Shown: in pieces, positions 1-9,330 of the stretch
Layout: the number at the start of each line of letters is the position of its first letter
Position numbering within the stretch: the first letter of the stretch is position 1
Source: Wenyingzhuangia aestuarii
GTDB taxonomy: Bacteria; Bacteroidota; Bacteroidia; Flavobacteriales; Flavobacteriaceae
Direction of reading: 5' to 3'
Assembly: GCF_011927765.1 (NCBI RefSeq)
Contig: NZ_JAATJG010000009.1
Location: 104,540-168,539, forward strand
DNA length: 64,000 nucleotides
The notes under the pieces: model-generated
What the model saw: the letters and a program-made list of their open reading frames with translations, nothing else
Databases searched by the model: none
What the model was told of the DNA's origin: nothing
Translations under genes and position numbers: made by a program

Positions 1-697
1 ACAAATCTTTAATATAAGTAGTTACTCCTGCTCCTGCTCCAATACCCGAGTTTTTATTAGCAACTAAATCCTCCCTAACTAACTCATCATTCCCTTTATT
101 TTTACCGTAAACATTGTACACAGATTCGTTAATGTAAACAGGTAAAAAGTTTTTACCAGAAACACGAGAAGTATCTATTTCTTTAAAAATAAACTCCATT
201 CCTTTAAACACTTTTTGTTGTGTAAAAGAGGAATCTATGTTATTTAAATCGAACTGAATTTTTTCGTATTTATTGTAGTCAAAAGATTCAAACATTTTAA
301 ATCCGTTACTACGTTTTTTTGCCCATACTTTTTCTAACAAAGCAATGGCTGGATTTCCTTTTTTCTTAACCCTACCTGTATAAATTGTTACCGTTTGTAG
401 TTGACTAGCACTTTCTTCTAAAACAATCTTAAATAGTTGATTTTGTTTTTCTATAGGTAAAGTAACCTTATCAAAGCCCACAAAACTTGCTTGTAGTTCT
501 TTATAATTTTTAGGAGATGACAAATAAAAATCTCCATCTTCATCTGTAATAGTTCCTTCTGTTGAATTTTTAAAAATTACACTAGCAAATGGTAACGGGT
601 TTCCATCAACATCTACCACACTACCTTTTACTTTGGTTTGCCCCAAAACAACGGTTGTAATTAATATTGTAAAAAGTAAAAGTGTTTGTTTTAGCAT
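1..697 (-). CDS. DUF5686 / carboxypeptidase-like regulatory domain protein, 3' part cut off
   Basis: The reading frame starts at the ATG at 697 and runs open off the left edge, so about 232 N-terminal residues are visible. Residues 1-20 are a signal peptide (hydrophobic core, then VVLGQ). They are followed by a carboxypeptidase-D-like regulatory fold of about 80 residues (VKGSVVDVDGNPLPFASV, then TDEDGDFYL). After it comes a stretch typical of DUF5686 (YEKIQFDLNNI, FLPVYINESV). Such proteins are predicted outer-membrane beta-barrel proteins of Bacteroidota; their function is not known. The gene is downstream of pdhB on the same strand, with a terminator between them, so it is probably transcribed separately. 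Confidence 0.8.
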   Translation of the reverse strand, partial: MLKQTLLLFTILITTVVLGQTKVKGSVVDVDGNPLPFASVIFKNSTEGTITDEDGDFYLSSPKNYKELQASFVGFDKVTLPIEKQNQLFKIVLEESASQLQTVTIYTGRVKKKGNPAIALLEKVWAKKRSNGFKMFESFDYNKYEKIQFDLNNIDSSFTQQKVFKGMEFIFKEIDTSRVSGKNFLPVYINESVYNVYGKNKGNDELVREDLVANKNSGIGAGAGVTTYIKDL

Positions 698-709
698 ATT
701 ATTGAATAC

Positions 710-745
710 AAAAATTCCTTTCTCAAAAGTAAGAAAGGAATTTTT
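710..745 (-). terminator. Intrinsic terminator after pdhB
   Basis: A 14-base arm rich in A/T at its base (AAAAATTCCTTTCT, 710-723) pairs with AGAAAGGAATTTTT (732-745) around an 8-base loop. Read on the minus strand it ends in a T run and lies just past the pdhB stop codon. Confidence 0.75.
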
Positions 746-770
746 AAAATTTTATGTTGTTTAGCAGTAT

Positions 771-1751
771 TTACTTTACGTATAAAGTTGCTTTTACAGC
801 ATCTACTACATCTTGTGCATTTGGCAACCACTCTTCTAATAAAACTGGAGAATATGCTGCAGGTGTATCTGCTGTGTTAATTCTTTGAATTGGAGCATCT
901 AAATAATCAAATGCTTGCTCTTGAACTCTGTATGCAATTTCGGTAGCTACGGAACCAAATGGCCAAGCTTCTTCTAAAATTACCAAACGGTTTGTTTTCT
1001 TAACAGATTCTATAATCGCTTTGGTATCCATTGGACGAACCGTACGTAAATCAATAATTTCTATTGAAATTCCTTCTTTTTCTAAAACCTCAGCAGCTGC
1101 ATAAGCTTCTTTGATTATTTTTCCGAAAGAAACAACTGTTACATCTGTACCTTTTCTTTTAATATCAGCAACTCCTAAAGGAATAATATATTCTCCTTCT
1201 GGAACTTCACCTTTATCACCATACATTTGCTCAGACTCCATAAAAATAACCGGATCGTTATCACGAATAGCTGCTTTTAATAAACCTTTTGCATCGTAAG
1301 GGTTAGATGGCACTACTACTTTTAAACCTGGAGTGTTTGCAAACCAGTTTTCAAAAGCTTGAGAGTGTGTAGCCCCTAATTGTCCTGCAGAACCAGTAGG
1401 CCCTCTAAATACAATTGGACATGGAAACTGACCACCAGACATTTGTCTGATTTTAGCTGCATTGTTAATAATCTGATCGATACCTACTAATGCAAAGTTA
1501 AATGTCATGTACTCTACAATCGGTCTGTTACCTGTCATAGTAGATCCAACGGCAATACCACCAAATCCTAATTCAGCAATCGGTGCATCAATTACACGCT
1601 TTTCACCAAACTCATCTAACATTCCCTTAGAAGCTTTATAAGCTCCATTGTATTCAGCAACCTCTTCACCAATTAAGTAAACGCTTTCATCAGAACGCAT
1701 TTCTTCACTCATCGCTTCGCAAATTGCTTCTCTAAATTGTATAGTTTTCAT
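771..1751 (-). CDS. pdhB: Pyruvate dehydrogenase E1 component, beta subunit
   Basis: This 326-residue protein is the usual length for the E1 beta subunit. With E1 alpha it forms the thiamine-diphosphate enzyme that decarboxylates pyruvate and passes the acetyl group to the lipoyl arm of E2. The N-terminal pyrimidine-binding domain is clear (EEVAEYNGAYKASKG, then DAPIAELGFGG with the expected TPP-activating Glu60). The loop GATHSQ is at 126-131 and the C-terminal transketolase-like domain follows (LRTVRPMD, EEAWPFGS). No E1 alpha or E2 gene lies beside it, which is common in Flavobacteriaceae, where pdhB can be separate. It is divergent from etfB and followed by its own terminator. Confidence 0.93.
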   Translation of the reverse strand: MKTIQFREAICEAMSEEMRSDESVYLIGEEVAEYNGAYKASKGMLDEFGEKRVIDAPIAELGFGGIAVGSTMTGNRPIVEYMTFNFALVGIDQIINNAAKIRQMSGGQFPCPIVFRGPTGSAGQLGATHSQAFENWFANTPGLKVVVPSNPYDAKGLLKAAIRDNDPVIFMESEQMYGDKGEVPEGEYIIPLGVADIKRKGTDVTVVSFGKIIKEAYAAAEVLEKEGISIEIIDLRTVRPMDTKAIIESVKKTNRLVILEEAWPFGSVATEIAYRVQEQAFDYLDAPIQRINTADTPAAYSPVLLEEWLPNAQDVVDAVKATLYVK

Positions 1752-1776
1752 GTATTCTATTTTATTTAAACCTCCA

Positions 1777-1784
1777 CAAAAATA
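1777..1784 (-). promoter_or_regulatory. Possible -7 box for pdhB
   Basis: TATTTTTG on the minus strand fits the Bacteroidota -7 consensus TAnnTTTG and would start transcription about 20 bases before the pdhB ATG. I see no TTG at the right distance upstream, so the call rests on the -7 box only. Confidence 0.4.
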
Positions 1785-1893
1785 ACAAAAACACTCCCAT
1801 ATTTTCTAATATTATAGCAAAATATTTACAAAAAATAAATTACATTAGCTTCTACTTATTTAGAAATATATATTAATAGATAAACATCTCAAT

Positions 1894-2640
1894 ATGAAAA
1901 TATTAGTTTGTATAAGTCACGTTCCAGATACTACTTCTAAAATCAATTTCACAGGTGATTCGACAGAATTTGATACAAATGGAGTACAATTTGTTATAAA
2001 TCCTTATGATGAGTTTGCTTTAACAAGAGCAATCTGGTTTCAAGAAAAACAAGGAGCAACAGTTACTGTTGTAAATGTAGGAGATGCTACTACAGAACCT
2101 ACCCTAAGAAAAGCATTGGCAATTGGTGCAGATGCAGCTATTAGAATTGATGCAAAACCTACAGATGGTTATTTTGTAGCTCAACAATTGGCTGAGTTAT
2201 ATAAAAAAGAAAACTACGATTTAGTTTTAATGGGAAAAGAGTCTATTGATTACAACGGAGCTATGGTTCCTGGTTTACTTGCCTCTTTCTTAGATATTGA
2301 TTATATTAATGCTTGTATTGGATTAGAAGTAGAAGGTACTAACGCACAAGCCTCAAGAGAAATTGATGGTGGTGTAGAAAAAGTAAGTGCTACTTTACCA
2401 ATTATTGTGGCAGGTCAAAAAGGATTGGTAGAAGAAAAAGACCTTAAAATTCCTAACATGAGAGGAATTATGATGGCTCGTAAAAAACCATTAACCGTAA
2501 TGCCAGCTACAGATGCTTCTGCAACTACTGAAATCAACAGTTTTGAAAAACCTGCTGAAAAAGGAGCTTGTAAAATGATTGATGCTAGTAATGTTGATGA
2601 ATTGATCAACTTATTACACAACGAAGCAAAAGTAATCTAA
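1894..2640 (+). CDS. etfB: Electron transfer flavoprotein, beta subunit
   Basis: The protein has 248 residues, the normal length. It carries the ETF beta fold: KILVCISHVPDT at the N-terminus, NPYDEFALTRA near residue 37, and the family signature region LMGKESIDYNGAMVPGLLA around 110-128. EtfB binds AMP and pairs with EtfA to carry electrons from acyl-CoA and other dehydrogenases to the quinone pool. etfA follows 46 bases downstream on the same strand, so the two subunits are made from one operon. A small hairpin (stem GCTCTTT/AAAGAGC, 2653-2668) sits in the gap between them and could tune the ratio of the two messages; it has no T run, so it is not a clear terminator. Confidence 0.93.
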   Translation: MKILVCISHVPDTTSKINFTGDSTEFDTNGVQFVINPYDEFALTRAIWFQEKQGATVTVVNVGDATTEPTLRKALAIGADAAIRIDAKPTDGYFVAQQLAELYKKENYDLVLMGKESIDYNGAMVPGLLASFLDIDYINACIGLEVEGTNAQASREIDGGVEKVSATLPIIVAGQKGLVEEKDLKIPNMRGIMMARKKPLTVMPATDASATTEINSFEKPAEKGACKMIDASNVDELINLLHNEAKVI

Positions 2641-2686
2641 TTAAAAACTCACGCTCTTTTTAAAGAGCAACTAAAAACATACATAT

Positions 2687-3649
2687 ATGTCTGTATTAGT
2701 ATTCGCTGACGCTAGTGAAGGAAAGTATAAAAAAGCCGCTTTAGAAGCAGTTTCTTATGCCAAAGCAGTTGCTGAACAATTAAGCACTGAGTTAACTGTG
2801 GTAACCATTAACGCAAATAATCCTGAAGAGGTTAATGCCTATGGAGCCAACAAAATTTTAAACGTAAAAAACGATGCTTTAAATTCGTTTAACGCAAAAA
2901 TATATGCAGGTGTTATTACACAAGCTGCACAACAAGCCAACAGTACAGTTGTTGTAATTAGCAACAATTCTAACGGAACTTATTTAGCTCCTTTAGTTGC
3001 TGCACAATTAAAAGCTGGATACGCTTCTAACGTAGTTGCCACCCCAAGTAACACTGCTCCTTTTACCGTAAAAAGAAAAGCTTTTTCTAGCAAAGCATTT
3101 GGTAACACTGTAATTACATCTGATGTAAAAGTTATTGGATTGGCTAAAAACTCTTTTGGTCTAGTAGAAAACAACACACAGGGTGTTATTGAAGAATTTA
3201 CACCAACTTTAGCAAGCTCTACAATTTCATCTGTAGCTATTGAAAAAGCTTCTGGTAAAATTGCCATTGCGGATGCTGACATTGTAGTATCTGGAGGTAG
3301 AGGATTAAAAGAAGCTGCTAACTTTAAAATGATTGAAGATTTAGCTGATGTTTTAGGTGCTGCCACAGCATGTTCTAAACCTGTATCGGATATGGGATGG
3401 AGACCACATGGTGAGCACGTTGGACAAACAGGAAAACCTGTAGCTGCTAATTTATATATTGCCGTTGCAATTTCTGGAGCTATTCAACACCTAGCAGGAG
3501 TAAACGCTTCTAAAACTAAAGTTGTTATTAACACAGACCCAGAAGCTCCTTTCTTTAAAGCAGCAGACTATGGTATTGTAGGTGATGCTTTTGAAGTAGT
3601 TCCTGAATTGATTGAAAAATTGAAAGCATTTAAAGCAGAGAATGCTTAA
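2687..3649 (+). CDS. etfA: Electron transfer flavoprotein, alpha subunit
   Basis: The 320-residue protein has the two ETF alpha domains. The N-terminal alpha/beta domain covers about residues 1-190. The C-terminal FAD-binding domain covers about 195-315, with [42 protein letters not shown] and the closing [20 protein letters not shown]. These are the residues that hold FAD in the family. It works with EtfB just upstream. The next gene starts 17 bases after the stop, so the bifunctional nuclease gene may be read from the same transcript. Confidence 0.93.
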   Translation: MSVLVFADASEGKYKKAALEAVSYAKAVAEQLSTELTVVTINANNPEEVNAYGANKILNVKNDALNSFNAKIYAGVITQAAQQANSTVVVISNNSNGTYLAPLVAAQLKAGYASNVVATPSNTAPFTVKRKAFSSKAFGNTVITSDVKVIGLAKNSFGLVENNTQGVIEEFTPTLASSTISSVAIEKASGKIAIADADIVVSGGRGLKEAANFKMIEDLADVLGAATACSKPVSDMGWRPHGEHVGQTGKPVAANLYIAVAISGAIQHLAGVNASKTKVVINTDPEAPFFKAADYGIVGDAFEVVPELIEKLKAFKAENA

Positions 3650-3666
3650 ACCCGTAAAATGATAGA

Positions 3667-4299
3667 ATGAGTTTAGTACAGTTAGACATACGCGGTATAT
3701 CCTATAGTCAAACACAAACAGGTGCTTATGCCTTAGTGTTAAATGAAGTGGACGGAGAAAGAACATTACCCATAGTAATTGGAGCTTTTGAGGCACAATC
3801 TATTGCTATTGCTTTGGAAAGTGAAATTACACCTCCTAGACCTCTAACTCATGATTTGTTTAAGACTTTTGCAGAGTCTTACGGTGTTATTGTAAAACAA
3901 GTAATTATTCACAAATTAGTAGATGGAGTCTTTTTTTCTAAGATGATTTGCTTGCAAGGAAGTGAAGAAAAAACATTTGATGCAAGAACATCTGATGCAA
4001 TTGCTTTGGCTATTAGATTTAATGCTCCTATTTACACACATCAGGATATTTTAGAAAAAGCAGGTATTATTCTAAAACAAGAAGACTTTATTGAAGACGA
4101 TAAAGAAGAAGAGGATGATTTGTTTGAGAACACCGATGATGAATTAACAGACTTGGTTAATAATGCTTCTTCTAGTGAAAAAACATCAGACTACTCTAAA
4201 TATTCTGTTCAAGATTTAGAACAAAGATTAAATGCTGCCATTACCAAAGAAGATTACGAAACTGCTGCAAGCATTAGAGACGAACTAAACAAGAGGTAG
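3667..4299 (+). CDS. Bifunctional nuclease family protein (DUF151) with C-terminal UVR motif
   Basis: Residues about 1-135 match the DUF151/bifunctional nuclease domain (LPIVIGAFEAQSIAIALE, TARTSDAIALAIRF-like segment at about 110-120). An acidic linker follows (about 140-165, rich in D and E), and then a UvrB/UvrC-type helical hairpin at 178-210 (YSVQDLEQRLNAAITKEDYE). The family is reported to have both DNase and RNase activity, but its cell role in Bacteroidota is unclear. UVR motifs usually serve for protein contacts. The gene follows etfA by 17 bases and ends before a strong terminator, so it is the last gene of the etf transcript. Confidence 0.82.
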   Translation: MSLVQLDIRGISYSQTQTGAYALVLNEVDGERTLPIVIGAFEAQSIAIALESEITPPRPLTHDLFKTFAESYGVIVKQVIIHKLVDGVFFSKMICLQGSEEKTFDARTSDAIALAIRFNAPIYTHQDILEKAGIILKQEDFIEDDKEEEDDLFENTDDELTDLVNNASSSEKTSDYSKYSVQDLEQRLNAAITKEDYETAASIRDELNKR

Positions 4300-4326
4300 T
4301 TATTTTAGTCATCTCTTTAATAACAG

Positions 4327-4359
4327 AAAGTCGATACAAACCGTATCGACTTTTTTTTT
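4327..4359 (+). terminator. Intrinsic terminator closing the etfBA-nuclease operon
   Basis: Stem AAAGTCGATAC (4327-4337) pairs with GTATCGACTTT (4343-4353), with a 5-base loop and a run of nine T from 4351. It separates the etf unit from thyA. Confidence 0.88.
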
Positions 4360-4389
4360 AAATTTACAACTCCAATAGATCCTAAAAAC

Positions 4390-5214
4390 ATGAAGCAATA
4401 TTTAGATTTTATCAGTCACATTAAAGAAAACGGTATTCAAAAAGGAGACCGTACAGGAACCGGTACTAAAAGTGTTTTTGGTTACCAAATGCGTTTTGAT
4501 TTGTCTGAAGGTTTTCCAATGGTAACAACCAAAAAACTACATTTAAAATCTATTATTCATGAATTGCTTTGGTTCTTAAAAGGAGACACAAATATTGCCT
4601 ACTTAAAAGAAAACGGTGTAAAAATATGGGATGCTTGGGCCGATGAAAATGGAGATTTAGGTCCTGTATATGGTCACCAATGGAGAAACTGGAATGGCGA
4701 AGAAATTGATCAAATTTCTGAGGTAATAGAAACTATTAAAACCAATCCAAACAGCAGACGTATGTTAATTTCTGCTTGGAACCCAAGTGTATTGCCAGAC
4801 ACCTCTGTTTCTTTTACAGAAAATGTAGCCAACAACAAAGCTGCTTTACCTCCATGTCATGCTTTTTTTCAATTTTATGTAGCAGACGATAAATTATCTT
4901 GCCAATTATACCAACGTAGTGCCGATGCTTTCTTAGGAGTTCCTTTTAACATAGCTTCTTACGCATTATTGGTTTTAATGATTGCACAAGTAACAGGTTT
5001 AGAGCCTGGAGATTTTGTTCACACCTTTGGAGATGCTCATATTTACAACAATCACTTTGAGCAAATAGAGCTTCAATTAACTAGAGAACCTAAACCACTA
5101 CCTAAAATGATTTTAAATCCAGAGATAAAAAACATCTTTGATTTTACATTTGAAGATTTCACTTTAGAGGGTTACGATCCACACCCAACCATTAGAGGAA
5201 AAGTTTCTGTATAA
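4390..5214 (+). CDS. thyA: Thymidylate synthase
   Basis: ThyA methylates dUMP to dTMP using methylene-tetrahydrofolate. The protein has 274 residues, about 10 more than E. coli ThyA, because of a short insert (residues about 137-150) just before the catalytic loop. The nucleophile is Cys156 in [12 protein letters not shown], the phosphate-binding RTGTGT is at 21-26, and the RRM/SAW segment is at 123-130. [18 protein letters not shown] and [10 protein letters not shown] complete the dUMP site. folA lies 1.1 kb downstream on the same strand; it regenerates the tetrahydrofolate that ThyA oxidises, so the pair makes metabolic sense, although a lipoprotein gene with its own promoter lies between. 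Confidence 0.96.
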   Translation: MKQYLDFISHIKENGIQKGDRTGTGTKSVFGYQMRFDLSEGFPMVTTKKLHLKSIIHELLWFLKGDTNIAYLKENGVKIWDAWADENGDLGPVYGHQWRNWNGEEIDQISEVIETIKTNPNSRRMLISAWNPSVLPDTSVSFTENVANNKAALPPCHAFFQFYVADDKLSCQLYQRSADAFLGVPFNIASYALLVLMIAQVTGLEPGDFVHTFGDAHIYNNHFEQIELQLTREPKPLPKMILNPEIKNIFDFTFEDFTLEGYDPHPTIRGKVSV

Positions 5215-5241
5215 ACTTTTTACATTCTTACATAGCTCAAC

Positions 5242-5270
5242 TTTTGTCTGTTAAATTTTAAGTACTTTTG
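5242..5270 (+). promoter_or_regulatory. Promoter for the lipoprotein gene at 5290
   Basis: TTTTG at 5242-5246 and TACTTTTG at 5263-5270 match the Bacteroidota -33 and -7 elements, with a spacer of 16 bases, slightly short. It would give a leader of about 14 bases before the GTG start. Confidence 0.6.
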
Positions 5271-5289
5271 CGCTTAAATTTTTAAAAGA

Positions 5290-6261
5290 GTGATAAAAAA
5301 TGGACTTATAATTTTAACTATCCTGATTGTTTTTACTGCATGTAAAAGCAAGCAGAAAATTGTAGTGCCCAAAACAGAACCTCAAGAGGTATTAGAAATT
5401 CGTCAAAACGATAGTATTGAAATTTTTAATAAGTACGAAGCTAAAATACTTCAAAAAGTAGAAGATATTTCTAGTTATCAAAATCCTATCACTACTCATT
5501 TTAAAAAACATATTTCTAGAAGAGCACTTAAAGCTGTAGAGTTTAAAGAATGGCGAAAAAATATTTATATAGAATTCACATTAGATAAATACAAAAGATT
5601 AACAAGTATTGCCTCTAACACTTCGTCTGCTAAATTAGAAAATCAACTAAAGAAAGCTTTTAAAAAATTAAGTTTTGAAGCTTTACAAATTGAAAACTTT
5701 GACCCTAAATACAAATATACACTTGTTATAATTCAAGACTTAAGTGGTATTCCTGCTGTAAAATGTGGTGTAAAAGCTATTGGCTACATTCCTCCTATTT
5801 ACCAAGAATGTAGCAAAGAAAACAACTATCAAAGTTTAAACAAATGCAACTATATGTACATTACCAACTTTTTGTATGACCATGTAGATTTAAGTTACGT
5901 TTCTAGTTTAGACATAGACAATAATCATCAAATACTTCCTAAATTTATTATAGATAAATCTGGAGAAGTTGTGGCGGCAAAAGTAGAATCTCAAAACAAA
6001 GAATTTTTAGAATCTTACTACAAAGCCATTATGAAACTACCTAAAGCAATAGCTCCTGCCAAACTTAATGGTACAAATGATTATTACGGATATAACTTTC
6101 CGACAAGCATAAAAAACATCATTCGAAACAACAACGATTTTAAAAAATTCTACTATCAAAGAAGGTTTGAAGCTACTGATATTAAAGAAATAATGAAAGA
6201 ATTTGTTGCCATAGAATATCAAAAGAGATTAAATAAACTGATTTACAAAGTAGGATTCTAA
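5290..6261 (+). CDS. Lipoprotein of unknown function
   Basis: I do not recognise the family. The start is a GTG at 5290; no in-frame ATG lies near, and a promoter fits this start. Residues 1-18 form a lipoprotein signal peptide (ILTILIVFTAC), so Cys18 would carry the lipid. The rest of the 323-residue protein is lysine-rich. It contains two similar-looking halves, each with a conserved-looking segment (FTLDKYKRLTSIAS near 100 and FIIDKSGEVVAAKVES near 220). These resemble the strand pattern of TonB C-terminal-like domains (DKxGxVxxAxV), and each half has a pair of Cys. A periplasmic-face lipoprotein with two TonB_C-like modules is a guess, not a call. Confidence 0.7.
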   Translation: MIKNGLIILTILIVFTACKSKQKIVVPKTEPQEVLEIRQNDSIEIFNKYEAKILQKVEDISSYQNPITTHFKKHISRRALKAVEFKEWRKNIYIEFTLDKYKRLTSIASNTSSAKLENQLKKAFKKLSFEALQIENFDPKYKYTLVIIQDLSGIPAVKCGVKAIGYIPPIYQECSKENNYQSLNKCNYMYITNFLYDHVDLSYVSSLDIDNNHQILPKFIIDKSGEVVAAKVESQNKEFLESYYKAIMKLPKAIAPAKLNGTNDYYGYNFPTSIKNIIRNNNDFKKFYYQRRFEATDIKEIMKEFVAIEYQKRLNKLIYKVGF

Positions 6262-6331
6262 AACAACTGTTAGCATTTCTATCATCTACATAGAAAATTA
6301 CAGAAGGTAAAATCCGCCTTAATTTTATACA

Positions 6332-6814
6332 ATGACAACACTTATAGCCGCTATAGGAAAAAACAACGAACTGGGTAAAAACAACGATTTAATATGGCAT
6401 TTACCCGCAGATTTAAAAAGATTTAAACAAGTTACTTCTGGTCACTATGTTATTATGGGTAGAAACACTTATGAATCTATTGGAAAACCATTACCTAATA
6501 GAACTACCGTAATTATTACTAGAAACAAAAATTATACGGCCCAAGGTTGTATTATTACAGATTCTTTAGAAAATGCTATTGAAATTGCTAAGAACGATGA
6601 CAATGCTTACGTAATTGGAGGAGCAGAAATTTACAACCAAGCAATTAATCTTGTAGATGTTTTAGACATATGTGAAGTACATCAGGCTTTTGATGCAGAT
6701 GTTTATTTTCCAGAAATAGACAAAACTATTTGGGTAGAAACAAAAAGAGAACGTTTTTCGTCAGATGATAAAAACAAATACGACTACAGTTTTGTGAAAT
6801 ATCAAAAAAAATAA
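6332..6814 (+). CDS. folA: Dihydrofolate reductase
   Basis: The protein has 160 residues, typical for a bacterial DHFR, which reduces dihydrofolate with NADPH. Visible family features are LIAAIGKNNELGKNNDLIWHLPADLKRFK (start of the fold, with the substrate-binding acidic residue in LPADLKRF), the NADPH-binding GRNTYESIGKPLPNR near 44-58, and YVIGGAEIYNQAI near 93-105. It supplies the reduced folate consumed by ThyA upstream. The next gene starts 26 bases after the stop. Confidence 0.95.
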   Translation: MTTLIAAIGKNNELGKNNDLIWHLPADLKRFKQVTSGHYVIMGRNTYESIGKPLPNRTTVIITRNKNYTAQGCIITDSLENAIEIAKNDDNAYVIGGAEIYNQAINLVDVLDICEVHQAFDADVYFPEIDKTIWVETKRERFSSDDKNKYDYSFVKYQKK

Positions 6815-6839
6815 TTTTATAAAACGCTTTTAGCATCAC

Positions 6840-9236
6840 ATGAATAAATTCCTCCTTTTTATTGTTCTTTCTGTATCACAAATAACTTTTTCTCAAACTA
6901 GTAAAAATATTGTTTCTGGAAACATTATCAATTCTAAAACCAATGAGTCTGTTCCTTTTGTAACAGTTACATTAAAAAATGTAAATCAAACAAAATCCAC
7001 CATTGCTAGTGATGAGGGAAAATTTGTACTAGAAAATTTAAGTTATCAAAAATACAAATTAACCATAGAGGCTATTGGATACAATACCTACACAAAGGCT
7101 ATTGCATTTACCAATCAAAATTATCTGGAACTAGGAAACATTCAGTTAGAAGAAAATATAGAAGCTTTAGATGCTGTTGTTATTAGAGCAGAAACAACTA
7201 CGGTAACGCAAAAGATAGACAGAGTAGTAATTAATGTAGGTAAAGATTTAACCACTGCTGGTTCCGATGCATCAGAAGTCTTAAACAATGTACAATCGGT
7301 ATCTGTAGACCAGCAAACGGGAGAATTATCTTTAAGAGGAAATACCAACGTAAAGGTATTAATAGATGGAAAACCAACCAACATTCCTACAGATCAATTA
7401 TTACAACAAATTCCATCAAGCGCTATTAAAAATATTGAATTAATTACCAATCCATCAGCCAAATACAATCCTGAAGGAAACAGTGGAATTATTAATATAG
7501 AATTGGTAAAAAATACTCGTTTAGGAATTAACGGTAGTGTATCTATCAACAGTCAGTACGGACGAAATTTTTCTCACACAGGAGGATTAAACATTAACTA
7601 TAAAGTTAAAAATGTAAACTGGTATGGGAGTTATAGTATTAAAGATGGTAAAAAAAATGTACAAGGAAGGTTAACTCGTTTTGATCCTGATTACTACCAA
7701 AGAATTGACGGTAATGACGATTTTACAAATCACCTTGCCAAAATTGGTGTAGACATTAATTTTACAGAAAAATTCAGTTTAGGATTGTCTACTTCTCAAA
7801 ACTTTTCTTCATTGGATTACAGCAACAACACTCAAATTTCGGAAACTAAAGGAAGTCCATTAACTAGTGATAATTTATTTGCTTTTGATAGAAAACCAAC
7901 CAATCAAAATTATAGATTAAGTCTATATCAAATTTTTGACGACAAAAAACACACTTTAACGTTTGATGCCATGGTTAGTTTAAGAAACAAACCGGAAAAT
8001 AGTGAATGGTCTAACGCTATAAACACAAGTGAAAACAGTAGTAACTACGTGGAATCTCTTTCTGAAGATAGAGATTTATTACTTTTTAACCTTGACTATA
8101 GCAAACCTATTGGAGAGGGTTATTTTGAAGTAGGAATAGAAAGTAGAAGCGAAAAAACAGACAGTAAAAACAATTCTACTCAAGAAGTATTAAACAGTAG
8201 CAGAGCACCTACAACAAGTGGATTGTCAAGCTTTACATATAAAAGAGAAATTTATTCTGCTTATATGAACTTAAAGCAACAATTTGGAGATTTTGGAGTA
8301 CAAGCAGGGCTTAGAGCAGAATCTTACAGAATTGATGGAGATTTTCATGCAGATGTAGACAATCAGAATGATGAAATAAACCAAACAGTAAATTCTCTAT
8401 ACCCATCGTTTTTTACCACTTATAAATTAAACGATAAAAATCAAATTCAATTTAGTTACTCTAGAAGAGTAGACAGACCGTCTATTAAACAAGTTACACC
8501 TATTAGAAGTTGGGGAACTCCTTTGCTAACCTCTAAAGGAAATCCAGATTTAAAACAACAATTTACCAACTCTTTAGAATTTAGATATAACAAAGAAATT
8601 CCGTTAGGAAACCTATCTGCCACCACTTTTTATAGAAATATAAAAGATGATATTAGCAGAACTATATCTGTAGATCCAAACGTTCCCGATAGAGGAATTT
8701 TATCATATAGCAATTTTGATGACACTCATAGTTATGGTATAGAATTTTCTGCTTATTTAAAATTACAAGAATGGTGGAGAATAAATACCAGTGCAGATGT
8801 CTATTCCCAAAATCAAAAAGGAATTGTGGCTAACGAATACACTACAGTAAAAAACAACCGCTTTAACTTTAGAATTAATAATACCTTTAAAGCTAACAAC
8901 AAATTAAGCCTACAATTATTTAGTATGTACCGTGGAGCCAACAAAAGTTTACAAAGAGAAACCAGTCCTATGTACATGGTAAACACAGGTGCTAGCTATA
9001 AAGTATTAAAAGAAAAGGGAACCGTTACTTTGTCTGTAAGTGATATTTTTAACACGTTTGGATTATCATTTACCTCTGACAAACCTTTTAAACAAGATGG
9101 AAACTTTAATTGGGAAAGCAGAAAAATTAGCCTAAGATTTGTTTACAATTTTGGAATAAAACCTAAAGAAAATTCCAATAAAAGAAAAAGAAATCACGAA
9201 GACGGAGAAGCGGACAGTGGTGATGGAGGTTTTTAA
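6840..9236 (+). CDS. TonB-dependent outer-membrane receptor with beta-barrel and regulatory domain
   Basis: This 798-residue protein begins with a signal peptide (FLLFIVLSVSQITFSQ, cut near 18). It continues with a carboxypeptidase-like regulatory domain (about 22-110, SGNIINSKTNESVPFVTVTL) and a plug domain (about 130-225, SASEVLNNVQSVSVDQ-like, GNTNVKVLIDGKP, SAKYNPEGNSGIINI). A 22-strand-type outer-membrane barrel of the OMP_b-brl_3 family fills the rest, ending in the aromatic-rich RKISLRFVYNFG. A charged tail rich in K, R, E and G follows. There is no SusD partner next to it, so it is probably not a glycan-utilisation SusC. The substrate cannot be told from sequence. Confidence 0.85.
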   Translation: MNKFLLFIVLSVSQITFSQTSKNIVSGNIINSKTNESVPFVTVTLKNVNQTKSTIASDEGKFVLENLSYQKYKLTIEAIGYNTYTKAIAFTNQNYLELGNIQLEENIEALDAVVIRAETTTVTQKIDRVVINVGKDLTTAGSDASEVLNNVQSVSVDQQTGELSLRGNTNVKVLIDGKPTNIPTDQLLQQIPSSAIKNIELITNPSAKYNPEGNSGIINIELVKNTRLGINGSVSINSQYGRNFSHTGGLNINYKVKNVNWYGSYSIKDGKKNVQGRLTRFDPDYYQRIDGNDDFTNHLAKIGVDINFTEKFSLGLSTSQNFSSLDYSNNTQISETKGSPLTSDNLFAFDRKPTNQNYRLSLYQIFDDKKHTLTFDAMVSLRNKPENSEWSNAINTSENSSNYVESLSEDRDLLLFNLDYSKPIGEGYFEVGIESRSEKTDSKNNSTQEVLNSSRAPTTSGLSSFTYKREIYSAYMNLKQQFGDFGVQAGLRAESYRIDGDFHADVDNQNDEINQTVNSLYPSFFTTYKLNDKNQIQFSYSRRVDRPSIKQVTPIRSWGTPLLTSKGNPDLKQQFTNSLEFRYNKEIPLGNLSATTFYRNIKDDISRTISVDPNVPDRGILSYSNFDDTHSYGIEFSAYLKLQEWWRINTSADVYSQNQKGIVANEYTTVKNNRFNFRINNTFKANNKLSLQLFSMYRGANKSLQRETSPMYMVNTGASYKVLKEKGTVTLSVSDIFNTFGLSFTSDKPFKQDGNFNWESRKISLRFVYNFGIKPKENSNKRKRNHEDGEADSGDGGF

Positions 9237-9330
9237 GACTGACATCGTGTCACAATACATCTTTTGGTACTCTATTTGTTTAATCAACTGCAAAGATTAT
9301 TATAACAAATAACCAAAACATATTATTATT